A DNA stretch of 64,000 nucleotides from Opitutaceae bacterium BACL24 MAG-120322-bin51 (GTDB lineage: Bacteria; Verrucomicrobiota; Verrucomicrobiia; Opitutales; Coraliomargaritaceae). Where the stretch lies: positions 250,001-314,000 of the forward strand of contig CAJJBI010000004.1 in NCBI GenBank assembly GCA_905182465.1, given 5' to 3'. The first letter of the stretch is position 1. Every line of letters starts with the position of its first letter. The position numbers and the translations under genes were made by a program. Of the stretch, positions 36,452-46,892 are shown in pieces. The notes under the pieces were generated by a model. The model saw nothing but the letters and a program-made list of their open reading frames with translations, was not told the DNA's origin and ran no database searches.

Positions 36452-38116
36452 ATGTTGAATAGATTCAATATGAAGCAATCATCTGCAGGAGAGTTTGGAG
36501 TTCCGTATTTGGGCAATCTGGAATCGGAGCCACCCGAGGGGGGGGCTCTAAGTTATTCCAAATGCTGGGGACTCATCGCTGGTTTATTGTCAGCTCTATT
36601 CTGGATACTTTCTATTCCGCCTTTTGATTTTGCAGAGGCGGCTTACATTGCCTTCGTGCCATTGCTTCTGTGGTTTTACACAAAGCCGACTTGGCGCATT
36701 TTCTGGTTGGTAGCGATTGGCACGGCTTGGGTCAGTTGGTTTGTGATCTTGATTTGGCTCAGGCATGTGACTTGGTTTGGCACGATTATTTTGAGCGGGA
36801 TCTTGGCGGTGATTTGTGCGGCATGGTTATTTTTCGTCAGGTGCATCTTGCCACAATTAGCCACGCGAAATATTTTCTTACGCATTCTTGGTTTTGCCGG
36901 GATCGCGGGGGCATGGGTTGTAGTAGAGTGGTCGCGCACTTGGTTGCTCTGGGGCTTTCCTTGGGCGCCTTTGGCACTGAGCCAGTGGGAACGTCCAGTA
37001 GTTTTGCAAATCGCGGCTTGGTCGGGGGCTTACGGAGTTTCTTTTCTTTTAATCTTTTTTAATCTCTGCGTGGCGCAGACCTTACGGCATCGCTTTGTGC
37101 GGCGAGAGCGCAAACGGCGGATGGGTTGGTTCAGCCCGGATCTTTATGTTGGGATGGGGGCACTGGGGTTCTGTATCTATATCTTCTTCTCGGTGCTGCC
37201 GCATCCAGATTCGGCAGAGAGGATGTTTACCGCTGCTGTCGTTCAGCCTTACATTAAACCCGAATTGAAATGGGATATGGATCGAGAGCTCGAGAATCTG
37301 GAGATCCTTGAGCGCCAAACGCGCCTGGTTTCGAGCTTAGAGAGTGATGTGATCCTCTGGCCAGAAGCGGCAACGCCGTGGCCAGTCATGGGAACGCCGC
37401 AGATGCAGGTGCGGGTCGAGCGGCTAGTTAATGAAATAGAAAAACCAATTTTGATGGGCAATCTGGCCGAAGATCGAGTGACTGGAGAATGGCGTAATGG
37501 AGCTTTCCTCGTGGAGCCAGGCGCGGGGCTGTCATCGGACTTTTATACAAAGCGAGAGCTCGTGCCCTTCGGTGAATATGTGCCGCCCATGCTGAGCTTT
37601 ATTGATAAGTTTGTGCCCGTCGGTGGTCGTTTCATCCCCGGGGATAAAGTGGGTCTAATGAATCTCACGGTCGGCGGATCAGTTTACCGGATTGGCTCTT
37701 TAATTTGCTACGAAGATGTTTTTTCGAAATTGGCACGCGAGAGCGCTCGCGGTGGCGCCGATCTATTTTTTGTCGCGACCAACAATGCCTGGTATGGCGA
37801 AGAGGGTGGCGCAGAGCAACATGCCGCGCACTCTGTCTTACGAGCTGTGGAGAATCGTCGCCCAGTCATGCGAGCTGGTAATGGCGGCTGGAGTGGCTGG
37901 ATTGATAGCTACGGAACAGTGCGCGATCTACTCGTTGACGCCGAGGGCACGGTCTACTTTCGGGGTGGAGGCGCCTACACAATCTTTCAATTTAGAGAGT
38001 GGTCGCGCCAGCAGAGCTACTATACTCGTCATGGTGACTGGTTTGTGGCGCTGTCGGGCGGGCTGGCCGTGCTGTCACTATTGTTGGGCCTATATCGGCC
38101 TAAGCACCGCTCATAA
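36452..38116 (+). CDS. lnt: Apolipoprotein N-acyltransferase
   Basis: A 554-residue membrane enzyme that adds the third acyl chain to lipoproteins. Six or more N-terminal membrane helices include the region LLWGFPWAPLALSQW. The nitrilase-type domain carries the catalytic Glu in WPEAATPW, Lys in KRELVPFGEYVP and Cys in GSLICYEDVF, followed by FVATNNAWYG. A last membrane helix is near the C-terminus. It stands at the end of the mre operon, where rodA is more often found. A start at the internal Met7 (MKQSSAG) is also possible. Confidence 0.92.
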   Translation: MLNRFNMKQSSAGEFGVPYLGNLESEPPEGGALSYSKCWGLIAGLLSALFWILSIPPFDFAEAAYIAFVPLLLWFYTKPTWRIFWLVAIGTAWVSWFVILIWLRHVTWFGTIILSGILAVICAAWLFFVRCILPQLATRNIFLRILGFAGIAGAWVVVEWSRTWLLWGFPWAPLALSQWERPVVLQIAAWSGAYGVSFLLIFFNLCVAQTLRHRFVRRERKRRMGWFSPDLYVGMGALGFCIYIFFSVLPHPDSAERMFTAAVVQPYIKPELKWDMDRELENLEILERQTRLVSSLESDVILWPEAATPWPVMGTPQMQVRVERLVNEIEKPILMGNLAEDRVTGEWRNGAFLVEPGAGLSSDFYTKRELVPFGEYVPPMLSFIDKFVPVGGRFIPGDKVGLMNLTVGGSVYRIGSLICYEDVFSKLARESARGGADLFFVATNNAWYGEEGGAEQHAAHSVLRAVENRRPVMRAGNGGWSGWIDSYGTVRDLLVDAEGTVYFRGGGAYTIFQFREWSRQQSYYTRHGDWFVALSGGLAVLSLLLGLYRPKHRS

Positions 38117-38153
38117 ATAGTCTTGGGGGTGGTAGTCGCGCCCCACAGTAGCG

Positions 38154-38618
38154 TTATCCTTCTTCCTGCTCTGCAGCCTTCGGGGCGTTGTCGATTAGGT
38201 CGGACTTTGCTTCGGCCAAGGCGTCGCGAATCTCCGTGAGCTTGGCTTCATTGAGTGCAGGAACGCCTTCGTTCGCTTCAATGGAGGCGAAGCGTTCGGC
38301 AACGGCGTCGCCACGAACTTTTAGAGCGTAGCTGAGTAAGCTGTCGAGCGCAGCTTGAGCATCTCGGTCGAGATACCAAATTTGACGATGCATGGCGCCG
38401 GCTGCGATGCCATTATCGATTATCATGGCAAAGTTCTCTTTAGAGCTGTTGTCCATATTGGCTTCGGCTTGTGCATAGATAGAGAGCGGAAACTGCAATT
38501 CACTTGCGATGGCGTAGGCCCGCATGTTTGTCGCGCCATAACGGGCGCCAAATTCAAAGACAGCGATCGCAGCAAATACGAGTGCAAGCGGAAGGAGCAG
38601 GGATTTTATCTTTTCCAT
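38154..38618 (-). CDS. Hypothetical membrane-anchored protein
   Basis: 154 residues with one N-terminal membrane helix (LLLPLALVFAAIAVFEFG) followed by a hydrophilic, mainly helical, acidic domain ending in a Glu/Ala-rich tail. I do not recognise the family and see no catalytic motif. It starts 33 bp downstream of the pyruvate kinase stop on the same strand and may be co-transcribed. Confidence 0.6.
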   Translation of the reverse strand: MEKIKSLLLPLALVFAAIAVFEFGARYGATNMRAYAIASELQFPLSIYAQAEANMDNSSKENFAMIIDNGIAAGAMHRQIWYLDRDAQAALDSLLSYALKVRGDAVAERFASIEANEGVPALNEAKLTEIRDALAEAKSDLIDNAPKAAEQEEG

Positions 38619-38651
38619 GGTTGGGGTAATTGAATTACGTAAGGTAATTGT

Positions 38652-40073
38652 TTAGTCTATCGCACGGATCTGGGTGCTGTCGATCAACTTCTCACCTGCA
38701 TACATCTTTGTAATGACCACGATAGGGTCGCCTTCCTTGCTCCAGCCTTGGCTTTTTAGGCGACTGAAGGCATGCTGGATCGTGGTTTCGTGGCCGTGGT
38801 CAAATTCCATAAAGAACGGCTCCACTCCGCGCATGATTAGGAGCTGCTTAAAGAGAACAGGATTGTCAGTAAAAGCGTAAATGGGCACATTCGGGCGAAG
38901 CGAGGAGAGCTTTTGAGCAAAAATCCCGCGACGAGTGAAGACGACTAGAGAACCTTCCAAGTCGGAGGCTAGATAGGCGGCTGAGCGCAACATCTTTGAG
39001 CGTGGCAGGTGTAAGATCAGGTCTTTGCGTTGCACTTGTTTATCTTCTTCTTCGATACGCTTAGCGATACGTTGTATGGTCTCGACGCATTCAACCGGAT
39101 ATTTACCTACAGTAGTTTCGCCTGAGAGCATCACACAGTCAGCTTGTTCACGGATTGCGTTGGCGATGTCGGTGACCTCGGCGCGAGTCGGGATAGGGGA
39201 TTCGATCATCGATTCCAGCATGTGTGTCGCTACGATGACTGGCTTTGTGCCTTGGATGCAGCTGTTGACGGCTCGAGCTTGGATGATGGGAAGGTCCTCG
39301 AAAGGGCACTCAATCCCTAGGTCACCTCGAGCGACCATCAGCCCATCGGAAGCCTTAATGATACCATCTAGGTTAGTGATCGCTTGTTGATCTTCAATCT
39401 TGGCTATGATCTTAGCGTCTGAGCCATGGCCTTCAAGGTAGGTGTGAAATTCTTCTAGATCCTTGGGTTCGCGCACAAAAGAAAGCGCAAAGAATTCGAT
39501 CCCTTCGGCAATCCCGACATCAACGTCGCCTTGGTCTTTTTTAGTCAGGGCGGGCAGATTCACTCGTATGCCGGGTAAATTAATGTGACGGCGGTTACCC
39601 ATAGGGCCGGGTATGAGCACTTGGCAGCGGACGCGGGTACCTTCAATACGGAGCACTCGCAAGCGGATCAGGCCGCTGTCGACGAGAATTGTGTCGCCCT
39701 CGTTAATGTCTTTGGAAAAACCTGGGTAGTTGACGTCCACGCGCCGTATGCCTTCCTCGGTGACGCCACCCATGCCTTCGGCGCTGGTGAATTCAAAGAT
39801 TTCGTCTTGTTTCAAATCGAAAGTTTCGGGCACATCACCTGTTCTTATTTCAGGGCCCTTTACATCCATCATAATTGCGATGTGCCGGTCGACTTTATCG
39901 CAGACCTTACGGACTCGCTGGATAATCTCTCGCGACCATGCGTGGTCGGCGTGTGCCATATTAATTCGGCAGATGTCGACGCCAGTTTTGATTAATTTTT
40001 CGAGAGTCGCCTCGTCCTGCGTCGCGGGACCGACCGTGAAAATAATTTTAGTTTTTTGTGTATATGGTTTCAT
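38652..40073 (-). CDS. pyk: Pyruvate kinase
   Basis: A 473-residue glycolytic enzyme converting phosphoenolpyruvate and ADP to pyruvate and ATP. Signatures are [40 protein letters not shown] (catalytic Lys and metal Glu), [12 protein letters not shown] and [12 protein letters not shown]. The C-terminal domain includes [17 protein letters not shown] slightly unusual Ala-Asp-His replaces the common Ser-His-Gly in RINMSHG. It lies downstream of the MBL-fold gene. Confidence 0.95.
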   Translation of the reverse strand: MKPYTQKTKIIFTVGPATQDEATLEKLIKTGVDICRINMAHADHAWSREIIQRVRKVCDKVDRHIAIMMDVKGPEIRTGDVPETFDLKQDEIFEFTSAEGMGGVTEEGIRRVDVNYPGFSKDINEGDTILVDSGLIRLRVLRIEGTRVRCQVLIPGPMGNRRHINLPGIRVNLPALTKKDQGDVDVGIAEGIEFFALSFVREPKDLEEFHTYLEGHGSDAKIIAKIEDQQAITNLDGIIKASDGLMVARGDLGIECPFEDLPIIQARAVNSCIQGTKPVIVATHMLESMIESPIPTRAEVTDIANAIREQADCVMLSGETTVGKYPVECVETIQRIAKRIEEEDKQVQRKDLILHLPRSKMLRSAAYLASDLEGSLVVFTRRGIFAQKLSSLRPNVPIYAFTDNPVLFKQLLIMRGVEPFFMEFDHGHETTIQHAFSRLKSQGWSKEGDPIVVITKMYAGEKLIDSTQIRAID

Positions 40074-40134
40074 CTTGGATCATCTGGGAATCCTAGGAGT
40101 TGAGTTTGTTGGCGTAGCAAGAGTAAGTGCTTCC

Positions 40135-40902
40135 CTAAGGATCGATCACTTCTATAGATAGATTTCTACTGAGCGAGGCAAATTTATCACGCACTAAGTG
40201 GGCATTATTACAATCCTTACTGAGGTGGGCTAAATACACTTTTTCAAGGCGGCTTTTGGGGGAGAGTTCTGCTACCAAATCGAAGGCAGCATTATTGGAA
40301 AGATGTCCGTGTCGGCCACGAATCCGCTGTTTTGTTGACCAAGGCCGCCGCTCGTCGCGCTCGAGCAGTTCTTCGTCGTAATTTGCTTCGATTACAAGTG
40401 TTTGGACATGGCGGATGTGTTCTTTGACGTGCTCCGGCACGTAACCTAGGTCGGTGACCCATGCCAGACTTCGGGGGGGGGTGAATAGATCGCCTTCTTC
40501 ACCCCAGTTAAAAGTAAAACCAACGGGGTCGTAGGCATCGTGAGGGAGGGCGAAAGAGCGCACCTTGAGGTCGCGAAAGGTAAACTCAGTGCCGGTTTGG
40601 AACACTTTCCAGTTAACGGGCTTAGTGGCTTTGGCTTGCACCGCATCAGCCGTGTCACGATTAGCAAATACGGGTAAATCGGCTCGTTTGGCGAGGCCGC
40701 GAATGCCCTGGGCGTGATCGCTGTGTTCGTGAGTAAGAAAGACCGCATCGATGGCGTCGAGCGACTCGCCAACCGATTCGAGTAAACAACCGATGCGTTT
40801 GGCCGAAAACCCGACATCGACCAGCACCTTCGTTTGCCCCGTCTGTAAGAGTGCACAATTTCCCCCGCTGCTGGAGCCTAAAATCTGAAATTCGACGGAC
40901 AT
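40135..40902 (-). CDS. MBL-fold metallo-hydrolase (YycJ/WalJ-like)
   Basis: A 255-residue metallo-beta-lactamase-fold protein. The start at 40902 ([19 protein letters not shown]) fits the family better than the longer frame from 40977. The metal site is [12 protein letters not shown], with later ligands in [19 protein letters not shown] and [11 protein letters not shown]. Relatives include YycJ/WalJ, linked to cell-wall control and DNA repair, and other exonuclease-like MBL proteins. The substrate is not known. It precedes pyk by 61 bp. Confidence 0.82.
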   Translation of the reverse strand: MSVEFQILGSSSGGNCALLQTGQTKVLVDVGFSAKRIGCLLESVGESLDAIDAVFLTHEHSDHAQGIRGLAKRADLPVFANRDTADAVQAKATKPVNWKVFQTGTEFTFRDLKVRSFALPHDAYDPVGFTFNWGEEGDLFTPPRSLAWVTDLGYVPEHVKEHIRHVQTLVIEANYDEELLERDERRPWSTKQRIRGRHGHLSNNAAFDLVAELSPKSRLEKVYLAHLSKDCNNAHLVRDKFASLSRNLSIEVIDP

Positions 40903-41080
40903 TGCGTGGAAGTTGAGCGATACTGTAGCTAGCGGCAAAGCCTTTTTACGCACTTGCCACAGGGCAAATTCGTACATTGGCTTCTACGCTCATTTGAATG
41001 CCGACGCGAGCTTGCGCTTTGCTCGTCCTCCGGCATATTAAGGTCGTATTTATCACGCAAGTGACACGATTTTTACTGAT

Positions 41081-42061
41081 ATGAAATCCGAATCCAGTCC
41101 CACATCGCCCAATCAGTCTAGCGCTTCCGCGCCTAAGCTGAGCAAGGTCTACGATAGCGACTTTGTCCTGACCGACGAGTACCGCGCAGCGCTGCCTGAT
41201 ATGCAAAACGCGGACTCGCAGCAGATCTTCGGCGCTAACGTGCCAATTCTCAAGGTGGGTATTTCAAACTTCCGTCTACCGCTCAGCTACATCACACCTA
41301 GTTCGGACACTCTCACGCTAGAAACTTCTGTCACTGGCACCGTCTCGCTCGAAGCGAATCAGAAGGGGATTAATATGTCGCGCATCATGCGTGTCTTTTA
41401 CACCTACCAAGAGCGAATTTTCACTCCCGATCTGCTCAACGAAATTCTTTTGCAGTATAAGGAGGAGATTAACGCGCACCGTGCCCAACTGAAGCTGTCC
41501 TTCGAGTATCCCATTCTCAAGCCTAGCCTGCGCAGTGGCCTAGAGGGTTGGCAATATTACCGCTCTGCCTACGAAGGCCGTGTCGACGAGCTCAACCGTT
41601 TTCGGAAATACATTCATTTTGATTTCATCTATTCATCGGCTTGCCCTTGCTCTTCAGAGCTATCTGAACATGCTCGTGGAACCCGTGATGTCTATGGCAT
41701 CCCTCACTCGCAGCGCAGCACGGCTCGTGTCAGCGTCGAGGTGGCCGAAGGCCAGCACCTGAGTGTCGAACGCTTGCAAGAACTCTGCCTTGAAGCCTTG
41801 CAGACTGAGACGCAAGTCATGGTGAAGCGTGAGGATGAGCAAGCCTTTGCTGAGATGAATGGTGCCTTCACCAAATTTGTTGAAGACGCCGCCCGCCTGC
41901 TCTACGAGCAACTCGACGATGAACCAAAGATTGTTGATTTTCAAGTTGCCTGCGCCCACTTGGAATCCTTGCACTCGCACGATGCGGTCGCGGTGATCAA
42001 TAAGGGTGTCCCTGGCGGTTTCACGGGCCACTTTGACGACTACAAGTCCTTGATCCGTTAG
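41081..42061 (+). CDS. folE2: GTP cyclohydrolase FolE2 (type IB)
   Basis: A 326-residue enzyme of the COG1469 family making 7,8-dihydroneopterin triphosphate from GTP, the first step to folate and, in some bacteria, queuosine. Typical stretches are [25 protein letters not shown] and [16 protein letters not shown], with the active-site Cys. FolE2 does not need zinc and replaces FolE in many bacteria. No Zur-like operator is visible in the 178-bp upstream gap. It converges with the RodZ-like gene. Confidence 0.93.
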   Translation: MKSESSPTSPNQSSASAPKLSKVYDSDFVLTDEYRAALPDMQNADSQQIFGANVPILKVGISNFRLPLSYITPSSDTLTLETSVTGTVSLEANQKGINMSRIMRVFYTYQERIFTPDLLNEILLQYKEEINAHRAQLKLSFEYPILKPSLRSGLEGWQYYRSAYEGRVDELNRFRKYIHFDFIYSSACPCSSELSEHARGTRDVYGIPHSQRSTARVSVEVAEGQHLSVERLQELCLEALQTETQVMVKREDEQAFAEMNGAFTKFVEDAARLLYEQLDDEPKIVDFQVACAHLESLHSHDAVAVINKGVPGGFTGHFDDYKSLIR

Positions 42062-42153
42062 TTCATGTGTGACGCGTCGGCCTTCTAGGAAGCCCCATCA
42101 TACGCACTGAGTAGATTCGGGCGCTTGGCAAGCAAACGCGGCAGTGCGAAGAG

Positions 42154-42984
42154 TTACTCGATGGTAATTTTAGCCGCGCCTGAGGCGCTGGGACGGAATA
42201 GTTCGTCGCCTGCTTCGATCACTAGGTGTTCTCCTCGAGTAAACATGATCTCCACGGGACCACTTTTATCGAGGGTCAGAGGACTGTCGACTTCGATCGC
42301 GCCTCGATAGATGCGAGATCCGTCATTCTTTTGCGTCACAGTAACATACACGCTGCCGCCATTGGCCAGTAGAGTGATGCTGTTCGAATCTACAACTGAA
42401 GGCGTTGGATTGGTTGGCTGAGTAATCTCGGTATTGTCGCGTAGCTCAGGGCTTTCAATCGTGTCGTCCGGACTGCCTCCGAGGATTGCCCAAATTAGGC
42501 CAAATACTACAAAGACAAGAGCGAGTGTGCCGACGAAGACCAAGCCGATCTTCATGTAAAATGTTTTGTCTGCTTCATCCCCATCTTCATTGGTTTCGGC
42601 TGCGTCAGGTCGGGTTGGTTTTGCCGTAATTCGCCCATAGGATGGGTGCTCTTCGGAATCCGAATGATCGGGCGATTCTTCGCCCGTAGCTTTTTCGACC
42701 TCCATTTGCCCAAACCACTCAGAGCCACCTTTTTTGCCAAGGCGAGATTTGCTCAGTTGCTGAGCGTTGTAGTCGGTCATGATCTTATCGTGATCCAACT
42801 TTAGATAGCGGGCATAGTTTTTAAGGAATCCGCGCTTGTAGATCTCTGGCAGATCGAAATCCATCTTGTTCTGTTCGATATACCCAAGAAAGTCGCTCCG
42901 GATCTTAGTCGCCTCAGCCGCTTCGCGCAAAGAGATTCCCTTGCGCTTACGTGCTTCTTCTAGTCGTTCCCCAATACTTTGCAT
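42154..42984 (-). CDS. rodZ: RodZ-like protein: cytoplasmic HTH, one membrane helix, periplasmic DUF4115
   Basis: 276 residues. An N-terminal helix-turn-helix domain (MQSIGERLEEARKRKGISLR onward, with KRGFLKNYARYLKLD) is followed by an acidic linker. A membrane helix (GLVFVGTLALVFVVFGLIWA) lies near residues 147-166, and a C-terminal beta-domain of the DUF4115 type ends the protein. RodZ anchors MreB to the membrane in many rods. The mre genes are 8 kb away. Confidence 0.82.
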   Translation of the reverse strand: MQSIGERLEEARKRKGISLREAAEATKIRSDFLGYIEQNKMDFDLPEIYKRGFLKNYARYLKLDHDKIMTDYNAQQLSKSRLGKKGGSEWFGQMEVEKATGEESPDHSDSEEHPSYGRITAKPTRPDAAETNEDGDEADKTFYMKIGLVFVGTLALVFVVFGLIWAILGGSPDDTIESPELRDNTEITQPTNPTPSVVDSNSITLLANGGSVYVTVTQKNDGSRIYRGAIEVDSPLTLDKSGPVEIMFTRGEHLVIEAGDELFRPSASGAAKITIE

Positions 42985-43102
42985 GTATTACAGTATGTGA
43001 TAGTCTTCTTTTGTTCCGCAAGCACGGAATCGTACTGTTACATTGAAGTTCCGCCATTCGTCGGGCTGCTTGCGAGACCGGCTAAAGGCAGGGCTCTAGT
43101 CC

Positions 43103-44002
43103 TTATGACAAAGTAAATAGCAAGTCGCCCCATTCGCCGTCCTTGCGACTGTCGATAGCGATTTTCGCTTCAGGTCGCAGCGTGGAAAATTGCTCTGCGA
43201 AATGCGTCCTCACTTGATCCAATTCTTTGGTCAAGATACCGCTTAGAGCGAGTGTGCCGCCAGCCTTGACGCCCTTGATGAGGGGGTCGCAGTGGGGGAT
43301 GAGCACATCGGTCTGGATGTTGGCCAAAACGAGATCGCCTTGGCGGTCTCCGGCAAAGCCTTTTTCTAAGTCGGCGACCGCGAACTCGGGTTTATCGAGG
43401 TGTGCGTTCTCAACTGAGTTGCTATGGCAGACCGTGATCGCTTCGGGATCAAAGTCGAAACCGTAGACTCTTTGAAAATCCAGTGCTGACGCCGAAAGTG
43501 CGAGCACCCCCGAGCCGCAGCCAGCATCGATCAGGTCGTGCGTTTCAAGCGCGTCGGGGTGTGCTTCACGGTAGTCGAGTAGACGGCGAGCGCAGAGGCG
43601 AGTGGTTTCGTGCGCACCTGTGCCAAAGGCCATGCCGGCGTCAAGATAGACGACCGCACTGCCTTTGGGTGCCGTAAGATTTTTACGCTCCCAGAGTGGG
43701 ATCCAGTGCAGTTGGCGGTCGCTCCATGGCTTGACGAACTCTTTGTAGGCGTTTTGCCAGTCGGCATCGACGATCTCGGACAGCTCAAAATCTGCGGGTA
43801 AACTTTTGAAATCCTTACGCAACACTGCGAGTGCGGCGCTCGCCGTAGCCTCGTCGGGGAAGATCCCAAAGAGTTCATAAGGATCGGTGATCTCTTTTTG
43901 CATGATGCCCCAGCATTGGGATTCAGTCTCGCAGAAATAGTCCTCGAGAGGATCGGCCATTTCTTCAGGGATGCTGGCGCGGAGTTCGACTTGATTGCTC
44001 AT
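43103..44002 (-). CDS. prmA: Ribosomal protein L11 methyltransferase
   Basis: A 299-residue SAM-dependent methyltransferase that trimethylates L11. The PrmA-specific [18 protein letters not shown] precedes SAM motif [16 protein letters not shown], and the NPPY-like motif reads [12 protein letters not shown]. It lies 38 bp after purN on the minus strand and is part of the run grpE-dnaJ-purN-prmA. Confidence 0.92.
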   Translation of the reverse strand: MSNQVELRASIPEEMADPLEDYFCETESQCWGIMQKEITDPYELFGIFPDEATASAALAVLRKDFKSLPADFELSEIVDADWQNAYKEFVKPWSDRQLHWIPLWERKNLTAPKGSAVVYLDAGMAFGTGAHETTRLCARRLLDYREAHPDALETHDLIDAGCGSGVLALSASALDFQRVYGFDFDPEAITVCHSNSVENAHLDKPEFAVADLEKGFAGDRQGDLVLANIQTDVLIPHCDPLIKGVKAGGTLALSGILTKELDQVRTHFAEQFSTLRPEAKIAIDSRKDGEWGDLLFTLS

Positions 44003-44040
44003 CTGTGTGTAAATGGTTTTTGTGGGACTCTAAGCGATGG

Positions 44041-44635
44041 CTAAGGCGCGGATATTTCGCCTTTACTTAGTCGGGTGACGACATCGGGCAGGAGTGCATG
44101 TTCGGCGATGTGAACTTTCTTAATTAAAACTTCAAGTGTATCCGACTTCTTCGATACGCACCACTTTTTGATCGATGATAGGCCCCGCGTCGAGTTCTGG
44201 AGTGACCCAATGTGTAGTGCACCCTGTAATTTTCACACCGTATTCGTAGGCTTGTTGGATGCCGCTGATTCCAGGAAAGCTGGGCAGTAGGCTTGGGTGC
44301 AAGTTGATCATACGTCCTTCAAAGGCTTCAATGAAGGGGCGTTTAATTATCCGCATGAAGCCTGCGAGTACGATCAGTTTCGGTGAAAAGCTTTGGATGC
44401 GCTCAATGTAGGCCTGCTCCGCTTCGTCAGTCATGCGAGCGCCCTTGCGGCCTGGGTCGAGGAAGATCGCGGGCACTTTGTATTTTTGCCCAAGCGCGAG
44501 AATACCAGCATCCTCATGGTCGCTGATCAATGCGGCGACCTTGGCCGCACCGAGCTTCTTTTTCGACTCAGACTTGAGGAGCGCCTCTGCATTTGTGCCG
44601 CGACCGGAGCCTAGAATGACAATTGGATAGGACAT
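44041..44635 (-). pseudogene. purN: Phosphoribosylglycinamide formyltransferase, one-base frameshift near the 3' end
   Basis: The GART transformylase of purine synthesis, adding a formyl group from 10-formyl-THF. It has [15 protein letters not shown], the catalytic Asn and His in [14 protein letters not shown], and Asp in [14 protein letters not shown]. The first frame stops at 44132 after EEVGYT. Dropping one base near 44145 restores [20 protein letters not shown] and runs to a TAG at 44041, giving 198 residues, a normal PurN length. As purine synthesis is usually essential, a sequencing error is likelier than decay. All catalytic residues lie before the break. Confidence 0.85.
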
Positions 44636-44673
44636 TTAAAAATGACGAAATATAAAAGAGATTAGTTAAAATG

Positions 44674-45834
44674 TTAACGGAAAAACTTTTTGGCTTTTTC
44701 GGCGAAGGACTCACCGACGGGGTTGGCGGGGTCACCGCAGGCCTCCGCGTAGTCTTCGAGTTTGGCAGTTTGTTCGCTAGTCAGCTTAGTCGGCACCTCT
44801 ACTTGCACGCGGATGAGCAGGTCTCCCTTGCGGCCGCCTCGTAGGGCGGGGATGCCTTGTCCCTTGAGGCGGAAAGTAGTGCCTGTCTGAGTGCCTGCAG
44901 GAATCTTGAGGGAGCCTTTGCCGAATAAGGTGGGCACGCTAATTGAACCGCCGAGTGCTGCGAGAGTGAACTTGATCGGGACTTCGCAGAAGAGATCGCT
45001 ATCGTGACGTTCGAAGAGCTCGTGTTCTTTGACGTGAATCATTATGTAAAGATCACCTGACTGACCGCCCATCTGGCCGGCTTCGCCCTTACCTGCAGAG
45101 CGGAGTTTTGAACCAGTGGAGACGCCTGCGGGGATGCGGACCTTGACGGAGCTGCTGTCCATTACGCGTCCTTCACCGCGACAATCGCTACACGGGTTTT
45201 CAATCGTTTGTCCCGTGCCTTGGCAGTTGGGGCAGACTTGGCGATAGCTGATAAAGCCACGGTTAGAGGTTACTTGGCCAGAGCCCCGACAAGTGCCGCA
45301 AGTTACCTTTTTTGAGCCAGGCTCTGCGCCGGAGCCGGTGCATTTTTTGCATGTAACGGGGCGGCGATACTTGATCTCCTTCTCAGTACCTTTGGCTGCT
45401 TCTTCGAGCGAGATTTCTAGATCGTAGCGTAAGTCGGAGCCGTGGGCTGCCCCGCCAGTGGATTGACCACCACCTCCGCCGAAGAATTCATCAAAGATGC
45501 CTCCACCTCCTCCTCCGCCCCCGCCCCCGAATGCTTCGCGGAATATGTCGAAGGGGTCGTGGCCGCCCATACCGCCGCCCATGCCGCCGCCGGGGTTGCC
45601 CATACCGCCTTGCTTGAAGGCGGCATGTCCGTAGCGGTCGTAGGCAGCGCGCTTGTCGCCGTCCTTGAGCACGTCGTAAGCCTCAGAAATCTCCTTAAAC
45701 TTGGCCTCGGCGGCTTCGTCGCCCGGGTTTTTGTCTGGGTGATATTTGACAGCTTGTTTGCGGTAAGCCTTTTTTAGGTCGGAATCGGAGACGTCACGTG
45801 AGACGCCCAGAAGTTCGTAATAGCCAGTCGCCAT
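44674..45834 (-). CDS. dnaJ: Chaperone DnaJ
   Basis: A 386-residue Hsp40. J domain with HPD at residues 32-34, a Gly/Phe-rich region of long glycine runs (~75-120), four zinc-finger repeats ([32 protein letters not shown]) and C-terminal substrate-binding domains. It stimulates DnaK ATPase. It follows grpE by six bases; dnaK is not in the window. No CIRCE element was noticed before grpE. Confidence 0.96.
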   Translation of the reverse strand: MATGYYELLGVSRDVSDSDLKKAYRKQAVKYHPDKNPGDEAAEAKFKEISEAYDVLKDGDKRAAYDRYGHAAFKQGGMGNPGGGMGGGMGGHDPFDIFREAFGGGGGGGGGGIFDEFFGGGGGQSTGGAAHGSDLRYDLEISLEEAAKGTEKEIKYRRPVTCKKCTGSGAEPGSKKVTCGTCRGSGQVTSNRGFISYRQVCPNCQGTGQTIENPCSDCRGEGRVMDSSSVKVRIPAGVSTGSKLRSAGKGEAGQMGGQSGDLYIMIHVKEHELFERHDSDLFCEVPIKFTLAALGGSISVPTLFGKGSLKIPAGTQTGTTFRLKGQGIPALRGGRKGDLLIRVQVEVPTKLTSEQTAKLEDYAEACGDPANPVGESFAEKAKKFFR

Positions 45835-45840
45835 ATTGGT

Positions 45841-46413
45841 TTAATTTTTCTCCTTTGTGGGGCCACTTGATACGATGACGTTAGCTGCGCGGATGAGGCG
45901 ATCGTTGAGACGGTAGCCAGCGCGCACGGTTTGTAGGACGCGATCCTCTTTAATTTCGTCGGAAGGCTGCTGGGCAATACACTCGTGCAGATTGGGATCG
46001 AATGCTTCGCCATCGGGAAGTAACTCTTCGAGGCCTTGCTCGGAGAGCGATTTCTTCAGCTGCTCGTCGACCATTTTGAAGCCGATCGTTACGTCCTTCG
46101 CCTCGGGGTGATTCTCAGCGGCTTGTAGGCCAAGCTTCATGTTGTCGAGTACTGGGAGGAGCGATTCAACGACATTGGCTGCCGCGCTGCGGATAATGTC
46201 CTGCTTCTCACGGGCGATGCGCTTGCGATAGTTTTCCATGTCAGCGACTGAGCGTAAGTAGCGGCTCTTCATGTCGGCTGCTTCGGCTTGAGCTTTTTCA
46301 AGATCGGTCAGCTCGGGCTCGCTGGCTTCGGGGCTTGCTTCTTCGGTTACCTCAGTTGCTTCGACGATGGGCTCATTGACTTCCTCAGAGATGTCTTCGT
46401 TTTTTTTTGTCAT
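45841..46413 (-). CDS. grpE: Nucleotide exchange factor GrpE
   Basis: A 190-residue co-chaperone that releases ADP from DnaK. The start at 46413 ([11 protein letters not shown]) is preferred to 46467. An acidic N-terminal tail is followed by a long helix ([20 protein letters not shown]) with [10 protein letters not shown]. The C-terminal beta-domain has [14 protein letters not shown] and [19 protein letters not shown]. Operon with dnaJ. Confidence 0.94.
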   Translation of the reverse strand: MTKKNEDISEEVNEPIVEATEVTEEASPEASEPELTDLEKAQAEAADMKSRYLRSVADMENYRKRIAREKQDIIRSAAANVVESLLPVLDNMKLGLQAAENHPEAKDVTIGFKMVDEQLKKSLSEQGLEELLPDGEAFDPNLHECIAQQPSDEIKEDRVLQTVRAGYRLNDRLIRAANVIVSSGPTKEKN

Positions 46414-46588
46414 GGTTGATTGGAAATTTAGGTTTTCGTGGGCATTAATGTATGTGCCCAGATTCAAAGTTAGCGCGGCAGTGTGAGGATAAATTATGGA
46501 AATTCAAGGGCGCAGTCGCAGTAATGAAACCTGCGTTTTATTGCGGCTTCCTCTTGACTCGCTCATTAAAAGAAGGATTTTTCGTTGC

Positions 46589-46825
46589 ATGGCAGAAAGA
46601 GACGAAAAATGGCCGGAAAATGTAAAGGGTAAGTTTTACGTCGATGAACAATGCATCGACTGTGATCTTTGCCGTGAAACGGCTCCCGAAAACTTTACCC
46701 GTAACGAAGACGGAGGTTACTCCCTCGTCTATAAACAACCGACATCACAAGAAGAGACGGATCTGTGCATGGAGGCTCTTGAGGGCTGCCCAGTCGAAGC
46801 GATTGGTGAAGACGGCGAACAGTAG
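46589..46825 (+). CDS. Single-cluster [4Fe-4S] ferredoxin
   Basis: A 78-residue acidic electron carrier. The cluster ligands are C22, C25 and C28 (CIDCDLC) and C67 in EGCPVEAIG. C60 could form a disulfide, as in Thermotoga-like one-cluster ferredoxins. The start at 46589 gives MAERDEKWP; AGAAGG is 12 bases upstream. The partner enzyme is unknown. A strong terminator follows, ahead of trmB. Confidence 0.88.
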   Translation: MAERDEKWPENVKGKFYVDEQCIDCDLCRETAPENFTRNEDGGYSLVYKQPTSQEETDLCMEALEGCPVEAIGEDGEQ

Positions 46826-46863
46826 GTATAAATTAGGCCCGTTTTAAATTTGCATTCTCGAAG

Positions 46864-46886
46864 CCCGCCAGATTGGCGGGTTTTTT
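46864..46886 (+). terminator. Intrinsic terminator between the ferredoxin gene and trmB
   Basis: CCCGCC (46864-46869) pairs with GGCGGG (46875-46880) around AGATT and is followed by six T. The trmB start lies only six bases beyond, so trmB needs read-through or a later start. Confidence 0.85.
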
Positions 46887-46892
46887 ATTAAG

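Noticed and set aside
40903-41080. Zur box or riboswitch controlling folE2
   Set aside because: I looked for a zinc-regulator palindrome or a conserved aptamer in the gap and saw none.
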